From a virus: a stretch of DNA of 55,100 bases. This document shows positions 40,133-48,774 of this stretch, in pieces (position 1 is the stretch's first letter; each line of letters begins with the position of its first letter). Under the pieces are notes generated by a model. That model did no database searches and had not been told where the DNA came from. It was given only the letters and a program-made list of their open reading frames with translations. The position numbers and the translations under genes are program-made. The stretch covers positions 1-55,100 of the IMG/VR virus record IMGVR_UViG_3300030328_000649; one strand, written 5' to 3'.

Positions 40133-40619
40133 TATCTTTATCCTTTGAATTACTTGCTCCGAAATAGAAGCTGATTACAGCACTTGCCAAACCACCAAGA
40201 TAACCAAGTACTAAGTTAATTAATGCTTCTGAGTTCTGCTCTGGAGGTTGAAGTGTTACTAAGAATATATAACCCATGAAGCCACCAACAACAGCTATAC
40301 CCATGATACGAGATGTCCAATCTTTAGAGAACTTTCCTCTTGCATCTTGTATGTCTGCAGTTTCTAGTGCATATAGATCAACATCTAGTTCCTTCATCCT
40401 AACTTCAAAATCTTTGTCAATCTTTTTAAGTTCTGCAAGTTGTTCAGGTGTCGCAGCTTGTACTGCTGCTTCTATTTTCTTAGGTGTTGGTTCACAACCA
40501 AGAGCATCAGCTACCATATTTGCAGCCATCGAACCCATTGGTCCACCTAGAGCTGTGCCTATAGTAGGAGCTACAGCACCTATAATATTTTTCACATTTT
40601 TAAGTAAGTTTAGTTTCAT
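40125..40619 (-). CDS. Holin of the 3TM type
   Basis: 164 aa. The layout matches the 3TM holin family: a Gly/Ala-rich hydrophobic N-terminus (IIGAVAPTIGTALGGPMGSM), a helical linker with the typical ATPEQLAELKKIDKDFEVRM and IQDARGKFSKDWTSR, and two further membrane spans (IMGIAVVGGFMGYIFLVTL; LVLGYLGGLASAVISFYFG) with a charged end. It permeabilises the inner membrane to release lysozyme, whose gene lies 250 nt upstream in the same operon. Confidence 0.85.
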   Translation of the reverse strand: MKLNLLKNVKNIIGAVAPTIGTALGGPMGSMAANMVADALGCEPTPKKIEAAVQAATPEQLAELKKIDKDFEVRMKELDVDLYALETADIQDARGKFSKDWTSRIMGIAVVGGFMGYIFLVTLQPPEQNSEALINLVLGYLGGLASAVISFYFGASNSKDKDND

Positions 40620-40875
40620 TTTCTTTCTCTTTTAGTTCCTCGTTGTTAAAGCGTATGCTTTCATTTCCTAGAATATCTTCTACTGATTGCATCGCAAGTT
40701 CTAGTGGCATTTCTGGCACACCTTTTAAGTGCGCATTTAACAGTTCTTCATATACTTTTCTAAACTCTTCTCGTTTAATCCAAGCAAGATCTGTTTTAGA
40801 ACGCAGTTTACAGTCTATCCGATAAGCTCTGTCGAGATCATCTTCAAGATACATTATCAAAATATCTTCATCCAT
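40600..40875 (-). CDS. 91-aa acidic protein in the lysis block
   Basis: MDEDILIMYLEDDLDRAYRI then KTDLAWIKREEFRKVYEELL and LELAMQSVEDILG. It overlaps lysozyme (8 nt) and holin (20 nt) genes, so it is expressed with them. No membrane span is seen. It may regulate lysis; no family is recognised. Confidence 0.65.
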   Translation of the reverse strand: MDEDILIMYLEDDLDRAYRIDCKLRSKTDLAWIKREEFRKVYEELLNAHLKGVPEMPLELAMQSVEDILGNESIRFNNEELKEKENETKLT

Positions 40876-41278
40876 TGATTATCATTTGTTCTAGTCTATC
40901 TGCCCTGTTACCTACTTGTTTTGCCCAACGACTATCAAGCATTTCCTTACCTGCTGTCTCATAGTCACCTTCTTCCATCGCACCTAAAAACTTTTTAAAG
41001 TTTAAAAGTTTTGTCAAACCTAAATTAAATATCATATTAATAATAGCTCGTTGTCTAACGTCTGTTAAATCTGCAAACCATTTGAATACTCTGGTTGCTT
41101 CTTCTTCACAAATTGTTATATCGTTGGCAAGAAGATAGTCAGACTCATCCATAGTGATACCACGCTCTTCTATGTTTCTACCCACACCCAGCGTTAAAAA
41201 TCCTGCCGAGCATTTGTAAGGTCGTAGTTCTACACCTTCGTCACGTTTAAGCTCTTCTATTAGTTTCTCTTTGTTCAT
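40868..41278 (-). CDS. Endolysin, GH24 lysozyme (T4-type)
   Basis: 136 aa. The catalytic pattern Glu-8aa-(Asp/Cys)-5aa-Thr is met by Glu14, Cys23 and Thr29 (RDEGVELRPYKCSAGFLTLG). Cys in the second place is a known active variant in phage endolysins. The rest fits: GVGRNIEERGIT, VRQRAIINMIFNLG, FKKFLGAMEEGDYETAGKEM, and SRWAKQVGNRADRLEQMI. No signal or anchor sequence is seen, so release depends on the holin. It overlaps the 1312-aa gene by 32 nt. Confidence 0.93.
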   Translation of the reverse strand: MNKEKLIEELKRDEGVELRPYKCSAGFLTLGVGRNIEERGITMDESDYLLANDITICEEEATRVFKWFADLTDVRQRAIINMIFNLGLTKLLNFKKFLGAMEEGDYETAGKEMLDSRWAKQVGNRADRLEQMIING

Positions 41279-44200
41279 TTATAACCTCGTTTCGTTTTTC
41301 TAATATAGATATAAGACTAGGTCTAGTTGTTTCAAAAAATGATTCTCCTAAATATTTACTACTTCTATCTTCTGGATTATCTTTAACATTAGAAACTGGA
41401 GGACCTCCTAGTTTAAGTTCTTGTCTACCTCTTCTACCTCGCATTGGTCTCTTTATTCTATCTTGTGTTCTTGCAGCTTCTTGAATAGTTAAACCTAATC
41501 TATCTCTGTCTAAAAATTCTTTACCTATAGGAATATCTCTGCGTGTAACATCTTTAGCAAAAGGAATTGTTAATTCTGCTGCACCTACTGCTGCACTTCT
41601 AGGTCCTTCTGATTTAGTAATTACTTCAAACGAATCATTTATAAATGCTAAAGCAGGATAAATATTTTCAAGAGGTGCAACATTATAACCTTTAGTAGTT
41701 TGTTCATATATTCTTACTGCTTTTTCAACATGCCACGGAAGAACTTGACCTGAAAAGATAGCAGAATCTGAGCCTTCTTTTAACGCACTTATAACATCAT
41801 TTACTTTATTAAACTTTAATAGTTGATTATCTACATTTAAATCTACATCTATTTGAGTAGCTTCTCTATACTTTTCTGAAGGATTTAAAGCAACGTGAAG
41901 TTGACGTACTGCTGCATACAAAGGCATACTAGCAATCATTGCTGCAAGCAATTTACCATCACTATTTTCAATCCTAGAAAGTAAAGCACTTGTTTGTGTT
42001 CCTTTCGCTTGCGCCCACGATAAAAAAGTTCCTGCAAATTTTAATAATGGATTAGCACTTTGAGCAAACAATCTTCTGTTTCCTATTTGAGGTATTAACG
42101 CATCTCTATCTGCTGCTCTTAAACCTGCTCTATCTAACAGTCTTTTAGCTGTAGCATTTCCATAAGCTTCATCTATCGTTTTAAATCTACTTAAAAACAA
42201 CGCTCCTTTTTCACTCATACCTCCTGCATTTGTAATAGCACTTACATCGCTTGAAGAAAGATTCTTAAAACTTCCTCTTTTACCTAACTTTTTACTTAAA
42301 GAAAAAACTTTATATACACCTGCATCAAAAGCAAACTCTCTTGCAAAACGTGTAACTCTAGAAAGACCTATTGCAGTAAAAAATTTCTGTTGATAATTCA
42401 TTAGTTTTTCTTGATAAGCAGACTCAGGTAAAGTTGTCATGTTTGTATTATAAAGTTCTTTTTCTAAATCTCCTTTGTATTTTCTTTGTTTAATAAACCC
42501 TATTGCTTCAAAATCTTTTTGATTTTTAAAAGCTTGTTGGGCTAAACTACTAGAAGGTTTAATTTGATTTTTACCTAAAACAGCTCCTCCTGCAGAAGTT
42601 GCTTTAATTTGTCTTAACGCAGAACTAGCTGCAGCTCGTACACCACTATTTTGAATAACTTGAATTAAGTCTCCTATACTTGGAACTACAACTTTAGTAA
42701 GTTTTGTAGTAGCTAACAAAGTTTGTAAACTTAAAGCAAGACTTCTTGCGCCAACTCCTGTATTAGGATTATAATCAAGTACTTTAAAATGAGAATTTAT
42801 AGTTCTTGCTATATCTTTTAAGTCTGCTTTGTACAAATCATCTAAACTTTTATTTTCTGATAAAGTTTTAGCACCTTTTGGTAAATATTTAGAATAGTAA
42901 TCTCTTAATTGTTTTCTAACAGCTATAAGACCTTGTCCTCTAGAACCAAAAACTCTAGAAAATTCAGCATAAGGAATAACATCATTGTAAAGTTTTAAAG
43001 TTGTTTCAATAGGATCTTGAACAAATAAATCTTTAGCTATTGCTCTTGCTTCTGGATCATATAGTTTTCTTTGAGTATCTAAAAACCTAGAAGATTTTAT
43101 TAAGGGAGGATTTTTTTCTACAGATTTAGAAAAAGGATTTTGAACTCCATCTTGTAACATTTTTGAATCTACAATTTCAGCTCTTTTTATTTCATCAGCT
43201 CCTTTTAAATAAGCAGATGCTTTTGTTTTAGCCCAACTATCTACAGTTTTTTTGGTTATTTTTTTACCTTTCCACATAAACTCTCCCCTAACTTTAGGTT
43301 TAAGTCTATTGTTTTCCCATTGTTTTATAAAAGCTTGTGTTAAAATTTTCTTATTAGAAGGAACATTATATCCTTTCGCTGACACATTACGATACAGTTG
43401 TGTTAACCCATAAACTTCTTCTTCTTTTAAAAGTATTCCTGCATTTTTAATATACTGTTTAAATTCTTCTTGTAATAAAAAATATTTATTACTAGCTTCT
43501 AAAGCTTTTGTATTAGTAAGATCTCCTTCTTTTAAAAAAGTATACTCACTCTTTTTTTTCATACCTTTATTTTGTATAAGTCTACCTGTAGCAGCAAGAT
43601 CTTCAGGACTTAACAAATCTAAAATGTCACTTAATTTATTTGTAAAAAGAGCAGTATTAGCATCAGTTAATTCTTCAACACTTTCTTGTCTAACAGTACC
43701 TACTTTTAATTTTGAACCAAAGCTTCTAAGCATGTCTAAACCAAACTTCTGCATAACAGGATTTGCTGCTTCAAAATATCCTGTATTAGAAGTAGCTATT
43801 AGTTTCCCTACTCGTTCTCTTAAAGTTCGTGTATATGCGTTTACTTCTTCTTCTTTAAGAATACTTGTCATGTCTTTTAAAACATTTCTACTAAGCTTAT
43901 CGCTGTTAAAGTTTTTTATTCGTTTGTGAAAAAACCCTGCTACAAAACCTGCTGTTGCATATTCTAATATGTTGTTTTCTCTTTCAACATTACGAGGAGA
44001 ATCTTCTTCTAAATATATTCCTGTTATTCCACCTGCAGTTCCATAAGCTACAGGTCTAACAAGCTCTTGAACAAAAGCGCGATATAAATTTTTTCCTTTA
44101 GATCCATTCTTACTTGTCCATTCTTCATCACTAAACAATCCTTTATTTAAAGCTTTTTTCCAAGATGCAAAACCAATAATTCCTCTATCTTCAGAAAGTT

Positions 44201-45185
44201 TAATTTTTTCTAACTCTAAAATTTCTTTTCGTTTTTCTTTAATTTGTTCTTCTACTTTTTTTACAGCCGAAGATTTACCTAAAGGTTTTTCTTTTACTTT
44301 AGTTTTAGTTTTAGTTTTTTTAGCAGTAGCAGCTTTTTTCTCTGCCCTAGCTTTTCTAGCTTTGTCAATTCTTGTAGTTGTTTGTTTTAATAAAATATTT
44401 AACTCTTCTTCTTCTCGATACAATACTCCTAATCTTTTAAGATTTGAAGTTGCACTATTTATCATATCTGGATTTTCTAGTTCTACTTCTTCTGATATTT
44501 CTTCAAGTGTTTTTGCAGTTTTAGCATCAGGTTTAACAGGATCAGGAGTTTTCTTAGATAAAAACTTTCTAGAAATAGCGTCAGAACCTGCTCCTGCAAT
44601 AGAACCTACTCCAAAAGCAAGAGCAGTATTAGTAGCATTTGTTTCTCCGTAAAGAGTCATGTCTCTTAAAGCAGTTTCTCCTGCAGCAACTGTTCCTGAA
44701 AATAAAGCAGTAGCTCCAATTCCTCCTTTAGCAACTCTAGTCCACGGCATAAATAGAGTAACTGGATCAGTAAAACCTGCGCCTACTCTTCCTAATAAAA
44801 CAGTAGCATCTTCTTCTCTATCTTTAAAAATAGCATACTCAGGATTTTCTTCATAGATTTCTTGCATCCTTTTTTCTTCTTTACGTTGAGCTATTGATTT
44901 AACATCTTCTCCTGTTTTATAACTTTCATAATAAGAACCTGCTGTAGATGCTAAACTTGAAAAAATATGAGGTTCTGCTTCATATCCATATCCTAGTTTA
45001 TCTGAAGTTGTAACCCATTCAGGAATTTCTGAGCTTGTATCGTCTTTAAAAGTAAAACTACCGAAAGGAGCATCTTCGTTATTATTAGTATTTAAATTAA
45101 AAGTTTCAATATTATTGTTGTTTAAAGAAGCATCGTCTTTAAAAGTAAAACTACCGAAAGGAGCATCTTGATTTACATTTTTCAT
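41247..45185 (-). CDS. Giant internal virion (ejection) protein
   Basis: 1312 aa. The N-terminus carries two copies of DAPFGSFTFKDD (residues 8-19 and 38-49). Ala/Gly-rich hydrophobic segments occur near 145-205 (GGIGATALFSGTVAAGETAL; FGVGSIAGAGSDAIS) and near 395 (GTAGGITGIYL), plus a Lys-rich coiled coil around 280-350 and long helical stretches. Size and composition match T7 gp16-class ejection proteins, but no transglycosylase motif is visible. It would leave the capsid during infection to form a trans-envelope channel. It is the last of four large virion genes. Confidence 0.75.
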   Translation of the reverse strand: MKNVNQDAPFGSFTFKDDASLNNNNIETFNLNTNNNEDAPFGSFTFKDDTSSEIPEWVTTSDKLGYGYEAEPHIFSSLASTAGSYYESYKTGEDVKSIAQRKEEKRMQEIYEENPEYAIFKDREEDATVLLGRVGAGFTDPVTLFMPWTRVAKGGIGATALFSGTVAAGETALRDMTLYGETNATNTALAFGVGSIAGAGSDAISRKFLSKKTPDPVKPDAKTAKTLEEISEEVELENPDMINSATSNLKRLGVLYREEEELNILLKQTTTRIDKARKARAEKKAATAKKTKTKTKVKEKPLGKSSAVKKVEEQIKEKRKEILELEKIKLSEDRGIIGFASWKKALNKGLFSDEEWTSKNGSKGKNLYRAFVQELVRPVAYGTAGGITGIYLEEDSPRNVERENNILEYATAGFVAGFFHKRIKNFNSDKLSRNVLKDMTSILKEEEVNAYTRTLRERVGKLIATSNTGYFEAANPVMQKFGLDMLRSFGSKLKVGTVRQESVEELTDANTALFTNKLSDILDLLSPEDLAATGRLIQNKGMKKKSEYTFLKEGDLTNTKALEASNKYFLLQEEFKQYIKNAGILLKEEEVYGLTQLYRNVSAKGYNVPSNKKILTQAFIKQWENNRLKPKVRGEFMWKGKKITKKTVDSWAKTKASAYLKGADEIKRAEIVDSKMLQDGVQNPFSKSVEKNPPLIKSSRFLDTQRKLYDPEARAIAKDLFVQDPIETTLKLYNDVIPYAEFSRVFGSRGQGLIAVRKQLRDYYSKYLPKGAKTLSENKSLDDLYKADLKDIARTINSHFKVLDYNPNTGVGARSLALSLQTLLATTKLTKVVVPSIGDLIQVIQNSGVRAAASSALRQIKATSAGGAVLGKNQIKPSSSLAQQAFKNQKDFEAIGFIKQRKYKGDLEKELYNTNMTTLPESAYQEKLMNYQQKFFTAIGLSRVTRFAREFAFDAGVYKVFSLSKKLGKRGSFKNLSSSDVSAITNAGGMSEKGALFLSRFKTIDEAYGNATAKRLLDRAGLRAADRDALIPQIGNRRLFAQSANPLLKFAGTFLSWAQAKGTQTSALLSRIENSDGKLLAAMIASMPLYAAVRQLHVALNPSEKYREATQIDVDLNVDNQLLKFNKVNDVISALKEGSDSAIFSGQVLPWHVEKAVRIYEQTTKGYNVAPLENIYPALAFINDSFEVITKSEGPRSAAVGAAELTIPFAKDVTRRDIPIGKEFLDRDRLGLTIQEAARTQDRIKRPMRGRRGRQELKLGGPPVSNVKDNPEDRSSKYLGESFFETTRPSLISILEKRNEVINEQRETNRRA
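45039..45169 (-). repeat. Perfect 38-bp direct repeat in the ejection-protein gene
   Basis: 45039-45076 and 45132-45169 are identical. They encode the doubled N-terminal motif EDAPFGSFTFKDD / QDAPFGSFTFKDD. Identity at every wobble position means recent duplication or conversion. Confidence 0.9.
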
Positions 45186-45186
45186 T

Positions 45187-47346
45187 TTAAGACCTAATAT
45201 TTATTAATTTTAACTCTGCGTCTTCTAATTGTTTTTCAAGCCTTAATCTCAAAGCTTGTGACAAATCTGTATTTTCTAATCGTTTTTTAAGATTAGGTAT
45301 AGTAGTACGTTCTAATCTTTCATCTTCAGGTGTAAACATGCTTTTAGCAGCAAGAATTGGATCCCAGAAAGTAGATGTTCCTGCTTCATCAATAATATTT
45401 TTTATAATTAATTCAGTTTCTTTTAATTGTTTTCTTGTATTTTTTATAGTAGAAGGTTTTTTATTAGCTTTCCAATTTTCATCATTTAACTTGTCAGAAA
45501 GATTTTTTGCTATTTTTATTTGTGTATTATAATTTTTTAATTCACTAGGCACAAACTTTTCTCTAGTTTTGTTGTCTGCAATATCAAAAATATTTACATC
45601 GACATCATCTACATCAGTACTAGATTGATTAGCAACTCTTTCTGCTTCAGTTAAATTAAACAATAAATCAGCTTGAGTGTCAGTTTGAGTATCTTCTGAA
45701 GTTGTAAACAATATTTTATTTTCTTTTTTAAAGTTTTCTACAGCAGCATTTATTATATTACTAAAACCAGTATAAGTGTTAAAAAGATCTGAATTGCTTT
45801 GTTTTATATTTTCAATTTCAACAAGTCGTTTTTTAGCATCACTAGGTTCGTTTATGTTATTACTATCATCCTTTAAAGTTTTTAATATGTATGTATACAA
45901 ATCACCTAATTCTACATTACGAGTATTTCCATTTATAGGGCTAGTAAAAGATATAATATCTTTTGGATTATAAACATCAAAATCTTTAGTTTGGCTATTA
46001 AAATCTACTACTCCTTTATTCTCTGCAATATTGTTAGCTATTATCTCAGATGCATCTGTTGGATCAGAAGCGTTATCAATATCAACTCCTAGTTGAATAT
46101 CTCTATCGTCTAAATCTAAAGGATTTGTTGCGTGTAGTTTTAATAATTTTTGAGTTGCAGCAATTATATAATCTGCATTTGCAATAGTTCGATATGGAGC
46201 ATCGTTTTCAACATCCCAATTTTCGTCAAAGTCTGTTTTTCTTAATTCAGTTGCTACGTTAATTACTTGTTGTCTCCATTTTTGTATAAACGGTTCAAAA
46301 CCATCTGGATTATTTTTGATAAGCGTAGGATTATTTTCAAACTCAGATGCCCAAAATACATTTTCTAATTGGTTATAACTATAAGAATTATTTCCTACAA
46401 CAAAATATCCACTTTTACCTTTCGGCTTCACATTTAAAGGACTGTTAGTAGCTGAAACATTTTGTGCAGTTCCTGCTGCAGTTCCCATTGCGTTTAATAT
46501 AATATTAAGAAAACTTTGATCTCCTTTAGTTTCTGTACTCATACCTTTTTTAACGTCTTTAAAACTTCCTATTACATTACTTAATGCAAATACCTGTTCG
46601 TCTATTTTTCTTGCTTTAGCTAGTTTTCTTGTTCTTGTTGCTATACCTTCTAAAAAGACTTTACGATCATTATAATCAGCATATCCTTCAGGAAGTTTTA
46701 AATAAACTTTTTTACCAGAATATTCTATTCCTGAGTCAACACTTTCTAAATTTGTACTAGGAACAATTCCTTGATTTTCTAAAAATACTGTACCTAAATT
46801 AGTTTTAGAACTAACTCTATCTTGTATTGTTTTTATTGATCTTGCTACAGGTGCGCTATACTTTGTTATAGCTTTTTCTTTAGTTAAATCTCTAGGAACA
46901 CCTCTTAAATCTGCATATAGCTCCATTTTTTGTCTTTCTAAAGGAAGACCTGCTTCTACATATTCATTTAAACGCTTATCAAATCTATCTTGATTATAAT
47001 CTGCATCTTTGTCTCTATTATAATGAGCCTTTAATGTTTTTTCTGCGTCTTTTCTATATGCTGTTTCCCAATCATCTTCCGAAACATTATAAGCTTTGTT
47101 TCTTTTATCCCAAGCATCCCAGAAATCATACTTTTCTGAAATCCATCTTGTATTTTGATCGGCTACAGGAATTAAAGAAAGATTTAACTCTTTCATTCTA
47201 TCTTTAGTTTTTTGTCTAGTTTTTAAATTATTAATTCCAATATAAGCTGCTCCCCCACCTACTAACGCAGTAGCAATAAGAGTATTTCTATTCCTCTTTT
47301 TTCCTTTTTTCATTTCAGCTTGATATAAATCATCCATTTTGCTCAT
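45187..47346 (-). CDS. Internal virion protein, 719 aa
   Basis: Starts MSKMDDLYQAEMKKGKKRNR, with a short hydrophobic segment soon after (NTLIATALVGGGAAYIGI). The rest is helical, charged and low in Cys. Large helical proteins with one N-terminal hydrophobic part between tail and lysis genes are ejection-protein candidates (T7 gp15-like slot). No enzyme motif is recognised. It overlaps the preceding gene by 4 nt. Confidence 0.65.
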   Translation of the reverse strand: MSKMDDLYQAEMKKGKKRNRNTLIATALVGGGAAYIGINNLKTRQKTKDRMKELNLSLIPVADQNTRWISEKYDFWDAWDKRNKAYNVSEDDWETAYRKDAEKTLKAHYNRDKDADYNQDRFDKRLNEYVEAGLPLERQKMELYADLRGVPRDLTKEKAITKYSAPVARSIKTIQDRVSSKTNLGTVFLENQGIVPSTNLESVDSGIEYSGKKVYLKLPEGYADYNDRKVFLEGIATRTRKLAKARKIDEQVFALSNVIGSFKDVKKGMSTETKGDQSFLNIILNAMGTAAGTAQNVSATNSPLNVKPKGKSGYFVVGNNSYSYNQLENVFWASEFENNPTLIKNNPDGFEPFIQKWRQQVINVATELRKTDFDENWDVENDAPYRTIANADYIIAATQKLLKLHATNPLDLDDRDIQLGVDIDNASDPTDASEIIANNIAENKGVVDFNSQTKDFDVYNPKDIISFTSPINGNTRNVELGDLYTYILKTLKDDSNNINEPSDAKKRLVEIENIKQSNSDLFNTYTGFSNIINAAVENFKKENKILFTTSEDTQTDTQADLLFNLTEAERVANQSSTDVDDVDVNIFDIADNKTREKFVPSELKNYNTQIKIAKNLSDKLNDENWKANKKPSTIKNTRKQLKETELIIKNIIDEAGTSTFWDPILAAKSMFTPEDERLERTTIPNLKKRLENTDLSQALRLRLEKQLEDAELKLINIRS

Positions 47347-47969
47347 GCGCTAACTCCTTTGTCTAATAAGTTTTTTTGAGAAACATTTTCTATTTCTTCT
47401 TGTTCTGGAGCTTCCAATAAACTAGGTTTTTTAGGAGGAATAAACTCTTCTATTTTTTTAGAAATATTATCAGGAATAGATTTTTTTGAAAGTTTAGGAA
47501 CAACTGTTTTTTGCATTGCTTCTATTGCTTTATTTAAACCTTTAACTTGTTCTTCTTGAGAAGAAGGTTCTTCATTTTGTTCTTTGTATATTTTTACATC
47601 TTGAATACCTGCTCTTTCTGCTAACGATAATACCATATACATAACAGGCTCTACTAATAAAAGCATTAAATCAGGATTCCACATACCTTTAGTAAATCCA
47701 TCATAAAGAATAATTTGAGTAACTTCTCCTACAGATAAATTATTTCTAAGTAAATTAATAATAGAAAAAAACATTTCGTCTTCTGTTAACTCAAGAAAAG
47801 TAGCTTCAATAGCAGGCTGTAATTCAGTAAACTCTGGAGGACTTTCCCACGGATATTGCTGATCAGGGCTATTAACTAAAGATTGTCCTGCTATAGGTTG
47901 TTCTTTAGTTGCTAAAGTTTCTAAACCTTCCAGCTCATAATCTTTATATTTATTATCTAGTTGTTCCAT
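47343..47969 (-). CDS. Virion-associated protein, 208 aa
   Basis: Central conserved-looking part: NSPDQQYPWESPPEFTEL, LTEDEMFFSIINLLRNNLSV, VTQIILYDGFTKGMWNPDLM. The C-terminal third is Glu/Lys-rich. I recall the YPWE-x-PP and GF-x-x-G-x-WN-x-DL pattern from other marine podophage virion genes, without a function. It sits among internal virion proteins. Confidence 0.65.
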   Translation of the reverse strand: MEQLDNKYKDYELEGLETLATKEQPIAGQSLVNSPDQQYPWESPPEFTELQPAIEATFLELTEDEMFFSIINLLRNNLSVGEVTQIILYDGFTKGMWNPDLMLLLVEPVMYMVLSLAERAGIQDVKIYKEQNEEPSSQEEQVKGLNKAIEAMQKTVVPKLSKKSIPDNISKKIEEFIPPKKPSLLEAPEQEEIENVSQKNLLDKGVSA

Positions 47970-47972
47970 TTT

Positions 47973-48770
47973 TTATTTCCCAGTTAATATTATACCATCT
48001 TCAAGTTCTTTAAAAAAATCATAGTATTCACTTTGACCAAAACTAGAATTTTTAACGCTGTCCATATAATCATAGTTACCATAATAAAATCCTTCATTAA
48101 CTAATTTTAAATTACTTGCTCTTTGTGCAGGAGTTCTATTAGCTATAAAATTAAAAGCTTTTCCATTTCCTAAATCTCCAGAAGTATAAGAATTTCTAGT
48201 AGACGATTTTAAATCTATTTGATCGTCTAATAATTTTCTACTTTGATCTTCGATCAAATCTTTAGTTTTACCTAAAAAACTTTTACTTTCTTTATTATCA
48301 GAATATGTATTATCAACTATTTCATCTGCAATATTTGTGTCTGTATCAACAGAAAAATCAACTATATCTTCATCTAAAGTAGAATCTTTTATAATAAAAT
48401 CTTTAGGTTGTTTTTCTTGTCCTTTTACCCAGTCTAAACCTTGATTAACTTTATCTGTTACAAAAGATTTTGCAATGTTGTATCCATTTTGAACAGAAGT
48501 TGCTCCTTTGTGAATACCTGTCATAAGATAACCTGCTGTTTTTCTAGCAATACTTTCATCTTTTCCTAAATTAATAGCTGTCTGTGCAAACCATCCTGAA
48601 GGATCAGTTAATCCATTAAAAACAGTACTGATAGTCCATGGCATTAGCATACTTAAACCTATAGTTCCTAAAACTCCTAAAGATTTTGATCCAAAAACAT
48701 CTCCTACTTTTTCTACAGTTCTGTTTATTTCTTTACCTACTCTTCGTATAGTTTTTCTAATCCATCCCAT
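47973..48770 (-). CDS. Internal virion protein, 265 aa
   Basis: ATG 48770 (MGWIRKTIRRVGKEINRTVE), preceded by a GGAGGATAATAAA site, is chosen over an upstream in-frame start inside the 1099-aa gene. Basic amphipathic N-terminus, then a hydrophobic part (GVLGTIGLSMLMPWTISTVF), then acidic repeats. The N-terminal pattern resembles T7 gp14-like internal core proteins, which insert in the outer membrane. The match is by position and character only. Confidence 0.6.
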   Translation of the reverse strand: MGWIRKTIRRVGKEINRTVEKVGDVFGSKSLGVLGTIGLSMLMPWTISTVFNGLTDPSGWFAQTAINLGKDESIARKTAGYLMTGIHKGATSVQNGYNIAKSFVTDKVNQGLDWVKGQEKQPKDFIIKDSTLDEDIVDFSVDTDTNIADEIVDNTYSDNKESKSFLGKTKDLIEDQSRKLLDDQIDLKSSTRNSYTSGDLGNGKAFNFIANRTPAQRASNLKLVNEGFYYGNYDYMDSVKNSSFGQSEYYDFFKELEDGIILTGK

Positions 48771-48774
48771 TTTA

